This document shows, piece by piece, positions 59,471 to 64,000 of a DNA stretch of 64,000 nt. This DNA is from Thioalkalivibrio versutus (GTDB lineage Bacteria > Pseudomonadota > Gammaproteobacteria > Ectothiorhodospirales > Ectothiorhodospiraceae). The position numbers and the translations under genes were made by a program. The notes beneath the pieces were generated by a model. The model did no database searches. It saw only the letters and a program-made list of their open reading frames with translations, and was not told the origin of the DNA. Each line of letters begins with the position of its first letter. The stretch's first letter is position 1. The DNA is taken from NCBI RefSeq assembly GCF_001999325.1, contig NZ_MVAR01000003.1:61178-125177 (forward strand), written 5' to 3'.

Positions 59471-62098
59471 ATGACGAACATGGAGGCTTCAGAACCGCGG
59501 AGCTGGGTCCTGGCCGCGACGGTGTATTCCGGCATGGCGCTCATCCTGGCGACCGAGTGGGTGACGCAGCTCGGCTTTGCGCACGGATTTCTCTACATAC
59601 CGTTGATTGTGCTGGCCTTCTATGCCGGTGGTGGTCGCTTTCTGGCATTGGTGACTGCATTGGCGGTGGCCGCGATCTGGGTTGGATTCTTGCTGTCACC
59701 CTCCGCGCCAGAAGGTTTTTCGATGGGGTACGTGCTGGCGAACCGGCTGGGGGCAACGGCCGCTGTGCTGGCGGTGTTCTTTGTCTTTTACTACCACCAG
59801 TCCGTCTTTGCTCAGGAACGCAAGCGGCTGGAATGTCTACGCGATGAGCGCGCGCGCTACGAGCAGATTGCGGACGTGATGCCGATCCAGGTCTGGACCG
59901 CAGGACCGGATGGCGAGCTGGACTATGTCGGGGCCCAGTTTGCGCGCTTTTCCGGGGCTTCCAAGGAGGGATTTCTGAGCGCCTGGCGCGACTGTCTCCA
60001 CCCGGACGATCGCGACCCCACGCTCGAGCAATGGGGCCGGGCTGTGGCGACAGGAGAGCCCTATCTGCGCGAGGTGCGCCTTCGGCGTGCGGATGGCGAG
60101 TACATCTGGCATCTGGCCCAGGCGATCCCGGTGAAGTCGGCGTCTGGCGTCGTCCAGCGCTGGCTGGGGTCGGCCATCGAGATCACGGCGTTACGGCAAC
60201 TGCGCGAGGAGGCCCGGGCGCTGGATCTTCGCCTGCAGGATACCGTCGAGAGCATCACGGACGCGTTCTTCACGGTGGACCGGGAGTATGGGCTGACCTA
60301 CGCCAACCTCAAGGCGAGGAGCTTGCTCGGGTTGCCGGGTGGTCCGGAAGAGGCCCGTTCCATCTGGGGCAAGGGGCGGTTCTCGCCGAGCGACCCGTTC
60401 GGGGTGCAGTTTCGCCGGGCAATGCGGCGGAGGGAGGCGGTCATCTTTCAGGCCCATTTCGAAGCCCGCGGTGTGTGTCTTGATGTGCGGGTTTATCCAT
60501 TGCCGGATGGCTTGGCCGTATACCTTCTGGATGTGACCGAGGAGCGCAAGCAACAGCAGGAGCTCAAGCTGCTGCGCGCGGCCATTTCGCGCATCAACGA
60601 CATTGTCCTGATCACGGAAGCCGAGCCGATTGAGTACCCGGGGCCGCGGATCATCTTTGCGAACGAGGCGTTCGAGCGACGTACCGGGTACACGCTCGAC
60701 GAAGCCATTGGAAATACGCCGCGCATGCTCCAGGGACCGGGGACGCAGCCTGCAGAACTGCGCAGGATTCGGCGCGCCCTGGAGCAGTGGCGTCCGGTGC
60801 GGGCCGAGCTCCTGAATTACACCAAGAGCGGCGAGGAGCTGTGGTTGGAGCTGGATATCGTGCCATTGGCCGACGAGACGGGATGGTTTACCCACTGGGT
60901 GTCGGTCGAGCGCGATATCACGGCGAAACGGGGGCTGGAGCGCGAGCTGATGAACGCGCAGCGCATGGAGGCGACGGGGCGGCTGACTGGTGGTCTGGCG
61001 CATGATTTCAACAATCTGTTGACCGTCATTCTGGGCAACGTCGATCGACTCGCAGAGCATGTGCCCCAAGGGTCGCAACCGGCTCGGCTGCTGCGGGTCA
61101 TCGAGCAGGCCGCGGAACGCGGCCGGAACCTCACGCAAAGCCTGCTGGCCTTTGCCCGACGCCAGACCTTGTTGCCCGAGAGGCTGGATTTCCAGGATCT
61201 CCTCGAAGAGATGCGGCCGATTTTCGAGGCCTCGCTCGGGCAGCGGAGTCGACTGGTCATCCTGACCCCGGATGAAGCAGTCCTGCCGGTGCATATGGAT
61301 CGAAGTCAGCTGGAGAGTGCCCTGCTGAACCTTGCCTTCAATGCCGCCGATGCGATGCCGGAAGGGGGCGTGCTGGAGATCGGTATGCGCAACGCGGACG
61401 GTGACGCTGCTGTGGGTGCGCTCGACGCTGACGCTGACGCAGGCGACGGCGATTTCGTGCTTGTGACGGTCCGGGATACGGGCACCGGAATGTATCCGGA
61501 CGAGCTGGACCGTATCTTCGAGCCGTTCTTTAGTGGCAAGGCGACGGGGCAGGGCAGCGGCCTGGGTCTGAGTATGGTGTTCGGTTTCCTCCAGCAGTCG
61601 GGTGGGTCGATTCACGTCGACTCCGAGCCGGGGTCGGGGACGACCTTTACGTTGTTATTGCCCGCCTCGAGCGAACCGGCCGATTCGTGCGTAGAACCGG
61701 TACCGGACGTGTTGGACAAGGGGTGGGGGCAGGTCATCCTGATCGTCGAGGATCACCCCGAGATCCAAGAGCTGGTGGCGGGGATTCTCCGCGAAGCGGG
61801 CTTTGAGACGTGCGAAGCTGAGGATGCCGACACGGCGATCGAGATTCTTCGTAGCGATGTCCATCTCGACCTGTTGTTGTGCGATGTGGTGCTGCCTGGC
61901 TGTTTGTCGGGAACCGATGTGGTCGCGCAGGCGCGCGAGATGCGACCGCACCTGCCCATCGTCATGGCATCGGGCTACACCGGTGACGAGCCGATGGTGG
62001 GCAATCCGTCCGGAAGCTCTGCACCGGTGCTTCGCAAGCCCTATCGCAAGGCACAGCTCCTGACCGCCATGCATCAGGCGCTGCACAAAGGGGGCTGA
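59471..62098 (+). CDS. PAS-rich hybrid histidine kinase
   Basis: 875 aa. Membrane-sensing N-terminus with three to four helices (about 12-110); three PAS domains (about 125-235, 240-360, 370-500); HisKA with GRLTGGLAHDFNNLLTVI (phospho-histidine near 523); HATPase (about 600-720; LNLAFNAADAMPEG, GQGSGLGLSMVFGF); receiver (about 745-870, phospho-aspartate in LLLCDVVLPG). It passes phosphate from its His to its own Asp and then to a partner not present here. The third PAS resembles LOV (GNTPRMLQGPGT) but lacks the photo-active cysteine. An acidic DADADAGDGD insert lies in the ATPase domain. The ATG is chosen over a TTG nine bases upstream. Confidence 0.92.
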   Translation: MTNMEASEPRSWVLAATVYSGMALILATEWVTQLGFAHGFLYIPLIVLAFYAGGGRFLALVTALAVAAIWVGFLLSPSAPEGFSMGYVLANRLGATAAVLAVFFVFYYHQSVFAQERKRLECLRDERARYEQIADVMPIQVWTAGPDGELDYVGAQFARFSGASKEGFLSAWRDCLHPDDRDPTLEQWGRAVATGEPYLREVRLRRADGEYIWHLAQAIPVKSASGVVQRWLGSAIEITALRQLREEARALDLRLQDTVESITDAFFTVDREYGLTYANLKARSLLGLPGGPEEARSIWGKGRFSPSDPFGVQFRRAMRRREAVIFQAHFEARGVCLDVRVYPLPDGLAVYLLDVTEERKQQQELKLLRAAISRINDIVLITEAEPIEYPGPRIIFANEAFERRTGYTLDEAIGNTPRMLQGPGTQPAELRRIRRALEQWRPVRAELLNYTKSGEELWLELDIVPLADETGWFTHWVSVERDITAKRGLERELMNAQRMEATGRLTGGLAHDFNNLLTVILGNVDRLAEHVPQGSQPARLLRVIEQAAERGRNLTQSLLAFARRQTLLPERLDFQDLLEEMRPIFEASLGQRSRLVILTPDEAVLPVHMDRSQLESALLNLAFNAADAMPEGGVLEIGMRNADGDAAVGALDADADAGDGDFVLVTVRDTGTGMYPDELDRIFEPFFSGKATGQGSGLGLSMVFGFLQQSGGSIHVDSEPGSGTTFTLLLPASSEPADSCVEPVPDVLDKGWGQVILIVEDHPEIQELVAGILREAGFETCEAEDADTAIEILRSDVHLDLLLCDVVLPGCLSGTDVVAQAREMRPHLPIVMASGYTGDEPMVGNPSGSSAPVLRKPYRKAQLLTAMHQALHKGG

Positions 62099-62199
62099 GC
62101 AGTGGGCGAGCCGCAGTCATCGGTGAGCGAGTCCCGCCGCCGCTGGTCCTTGAATGCCGGACGTGCGCCAGCGGCGGTCCGCTCTCCGGTCACGCCATT

Positions 62200-63981
62200 T
62201 CAATGTGACGAGTAGGCTGGATCCAGTTCCGTTTCTTCGCTCTCGGGCACAAGGGTGGGCGAAAGCGGCTTGATCTGGGAATACTGAACATCCATCAGGC
62301 TGTCAATCTGGGTATGTTCGAGCGGTTTGCCGAGCAGGGGACCCTGGAGTTCGTCGCAACCCAGCTGCACGAATTCGCCGAGTTGCGTGGGATTCTCGAT
62401 CCCGGCGCCAATCACCGAGAGTCCCAGGTCATGCGCCATCCGCACGATGGCCTGGATGGAGCGCGGGTCTTGCAGCTTCCCGGAGGTGTAGCACAGGGCC
62501 TTGGCATCCAGCTTGATCGTGTCCAGGGGGAGGGTGCGCAAGTGGGTGAGCGGCACATGTTTGCCGTGGAAGCTGTCTACAACACAGCGCATGCCGGACG
62601 CTCGCAGATGGCGCAGATGCCGCAGTTGCCGACCTTTCAAGGACATCACGTAGCGTTCGTGGATCTGTAAGCCCAGTTGTGCCAAGGATAGGTTATGGGT
62701 CCGCAGCTGCCGCGCCACCTCTCCAAAGAAGGTGTGGTCATGCAGCATGTGAGGGTGCAGGTCCAGATAAACGACGGGCTCGTAACCCTGGGCTTTCCAC
62801 TCGGCCAGACGTTCCACAACGTCCTCGACTACCCAGCGGGCAAAATGCTGGACCATCCCCGCGTGTTCGATCAGGGGCAGGAAACGGCTGGGCGGGATGA
62901 GTCCCCGGATGGGATGGTTCCAGCGGGGCAAGGCCTCGAGCTTGAGGAACTTGCGGCTGCGCAACTCGAGGACCGGCTGATAGACCACCTGGATTTCCTG
63001 GTCCTCGATGGCCTTGGCGATCTCGCCCAGCAGTTGCGTGTCGCCGTGCCAAGAAGGGGCGGGTCCACCGGAGTTCAGATCGGACTCGGCCGTCAGCGCA
63101 TCGCGCGCACGCGCCAGCAGGCGGCTTGCGGCGTCGCTCATGTTGGAGAGCGGGGCGGCCGTATCGCCCATGCCGGGGCTCGCTGCGAGCGGTTCCATGC
63201 GTTGGCTGACCGTGCTTGAGACCAGCTCGGTATGAATCTCGAGCCCGTCAATCTGGAGCGGGGTCTCGCGGACCGAGCGCAGTCGCTCGGTCTGCTCGGC
63301 GGGGTTCCAGGGTGCATGCGAGCTGTTGACTACGGAGAGCGAGTCCGGGGCCGAATGACTGACGAAGGTGCCCGCGGGCATCACGAGGCGGATTCGCTCC
63401 GCCAGAACCTGCATGACTTCATCCATGCGCCGTGTGCCGAAGCGCTGCTGCAACGCCTTGAAATTCGCTACCCGCACCTCCGTGACATTTGCGTACTGGT
63501 CGCGGCCGGTTGTGCTGCTCAGCAGAACTTCCACGTGTTTCTGCGCAGAGTCGTAATCGGGTTCGCCATTTTCCGGATTGAGCCCTCGCAGCAGGTTGAC
63601 GCGGCCCTCGAGGTTACAGACCGCGCAGGAGAGCATACCGACCAGCACCCCGATCACGGTCAGCCACGTGGCGCGGATGCCCCAATCCAGCCAGAGCCAG
63701 GCGTGTTCCGGCGCTAGGGTCAGGGCGGAGTAGGGAGCGATCAGCGCGGCCGCAAACAGAGCTGCGAAAAAACCTCCGTAGATGCCAAACGCCAGGGCTG
63801 CGAGGATAACGGGGGCAAACAGGAATAGCGTGAAGGTGCCCTGCTGGCTGTCGTCGACGTAGAGAAAGGCCAGACTACTGACGAACACCAGGACCACGAG
63901 CGCCGCCGACTCTTTCGGGTTGCGGCGCAGGGCGTGGACGAGGTCGGTCATCCCCGAGAGCGAGGGGTTCCAGTCGCGCAT
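62200..63981 (-). CDS. Membrane protein with degenerate GGDEF and EAL domains
   Basis: 593 aa. Four N-terminal membrane helices (about 25-130), then a GGDEF-like domain whose signature is replaced (SHSAPDSLSV near 210), and an EAL-like domain (about 320-570). EAL itself is present (LEALPRWNHP). The N of the NxS motif has become LDLHPHM, the DDFG pair is DSFHG, and ELTE is QIHE. Both enzyme activities are probably lost; it may bind c-di-GMP or a protein as a receptor. It is convergent with the hybrid kinase. The ATG is close to the window edge; the upstream promoter is outside. Confidence 0.85.
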   Translation of the reverse strand: MRDWNPSLSGMTDLVHALRRNPKESAALVVLVFVSSLAFLYVDDSQQGTFTLFLFAPVILAALAFGIYGGFFAALFAAALIAPYSALTLAPEHAWLWLDWGIRATWLTVIGVLVGMLSCAVCNLEGRVNLLRGLNPENGEPDYDSAQKHVEVLLSSTTGRDQYANVTEVRVANFKALQQRFGTRRMDEVMQVLAERIRLVMPAGTFVSHSAPDSLSVVNSSHAPWNPAEQTERLRSVRETPLQIDGLEIHTELVSSTVSQRMEPLAASPGMGDTAAPLSNMSDAASRLLARARDALTAESDLNSGGPAPSWHGDTQLLGEIAKAIEDQEIQVVYQPVLELRSRKFLKLEALPRWNHPIRGLIPPSRFLPLIEHAGMVQHFARWVVEDVVERLAEWKAQGYEPVVYLDLHPHMLHDHTFFGEVARQLRTHNLSLAQLGLQIHERYVMSLKGRQLRHLRHLRASGMRCVVDSFHGKHVPLTHLRTLPLDTIKLDAKALCYTSGKLQDPRSIQAIVRMAHDLGLSVIGAGIENPTQLGEFVQLGCDELQGPLLGKPLEHTQIDSLMDVQYSQIKPLSPTLVPESEETELDPAYSSH

Positions 63982-64000
63982 GAGCTGGTCTAATTTCCGT

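Noticed and set aside
60590..60780. LOV photoreceptor in the hybrid kinase
   Set aside because: The LOV-like string GNTPRMLQGPGT lacks the cysteine that binds flavin, so light sensing of the usual type is unlikely.

Overview
The window comes from a GC-rich gammaproteobacterium. Polar-type flagellar genes with sigma-54 signatures, an ergothioneine locus, ACR3-type arsenic resistance, cyclic beta-glucan synthase and many c-di-GMP and PAS proteins together suggest a halophilic or haloalkaliphilic sulfur bacterium of the Ectothiorhodospiraceae (Thioalkalivibrio-like). That placement is inferred from gene content and protein style, and the genus cannot be proved from the sequence alone.

Layout. 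Bases 1-1460: the 3' end of pheT, then ihfA and a MerR-type regulator, an inverted repeat, tRNA-Pro(GGG) and a two-way terminator. Bases 1500-17503: a flagellar regulon. flgA-flgM-flgN-pilZ are on the minus strand. cheV, cheR and the rod/hook/junction run flgBCDEFGHIJKL are on the plus strand. Good sigma-54 promoter matches precede flgA and flgB. A 296-bp MITE-like element separates flgB from flgC. Bases 17.5-19.1 kb: a membrane-anchored protein of unknown role and a repeat-rich intergenic stretch. Bases 19.1-25.0 kb: a SIMPL protein, the ergothioneine genes egtB and egtC divergent from egtD, then sixA and ppx. Bases 25-34.7 kb: housekeeping genes, namely ppk1, a lytic transglycosylase, birA-coaX, and dapC-dapD with an ArsC-like partner.

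Bases 34.9-38.2 kb: an arsenic operon, arsR-arsI-acr3-(97-aa vicinal-cysteine protein)-usp. Its promoter has a perfect palindromic operator between the -35 and -10 elements and apparently gives a leaderless arsR message. Bases 38.2-42 kb: a glycosyltransferase, a rhodanese, a Crp/Fnr-type regulator and a fatty-acid desaturase. Bases 42.2-47.3 kb: small stress-type genes (a 24-aa membrane peptide, CsbD, a BON lipoprotein, DUF3309) surround a PAS protein and a CheB-CheR-coiled coil-PAS fusion. A second copy of the MITE-like element follows the fusion. Bases 47.8-64 kb: an active-looking PAS-GGDEF-EAL protein, an 8.6-kb cyclic beta-1,2-glucan synthase gene, a PAS-rich hybrid histidine kinase and a GGDEF/EAL protein that lacks most catalytic residues.

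The strongest unexplained signals are these. Two related MITE-like elements each sit in a YTAR site that contains the stop codon of the upstream gene. Base composition drops in the central exposed domains of flgE, flgK and flgL. A 97-aa vicinal-cysteine gene is translationally coupled to acr3. The stress and signalling cluster at 42-50 kb reuses one PAS module. A basic tandem repeat lies inside the glucan synthase. No CRISPR array, prophage, integrase or complete insertion sequence was seen.
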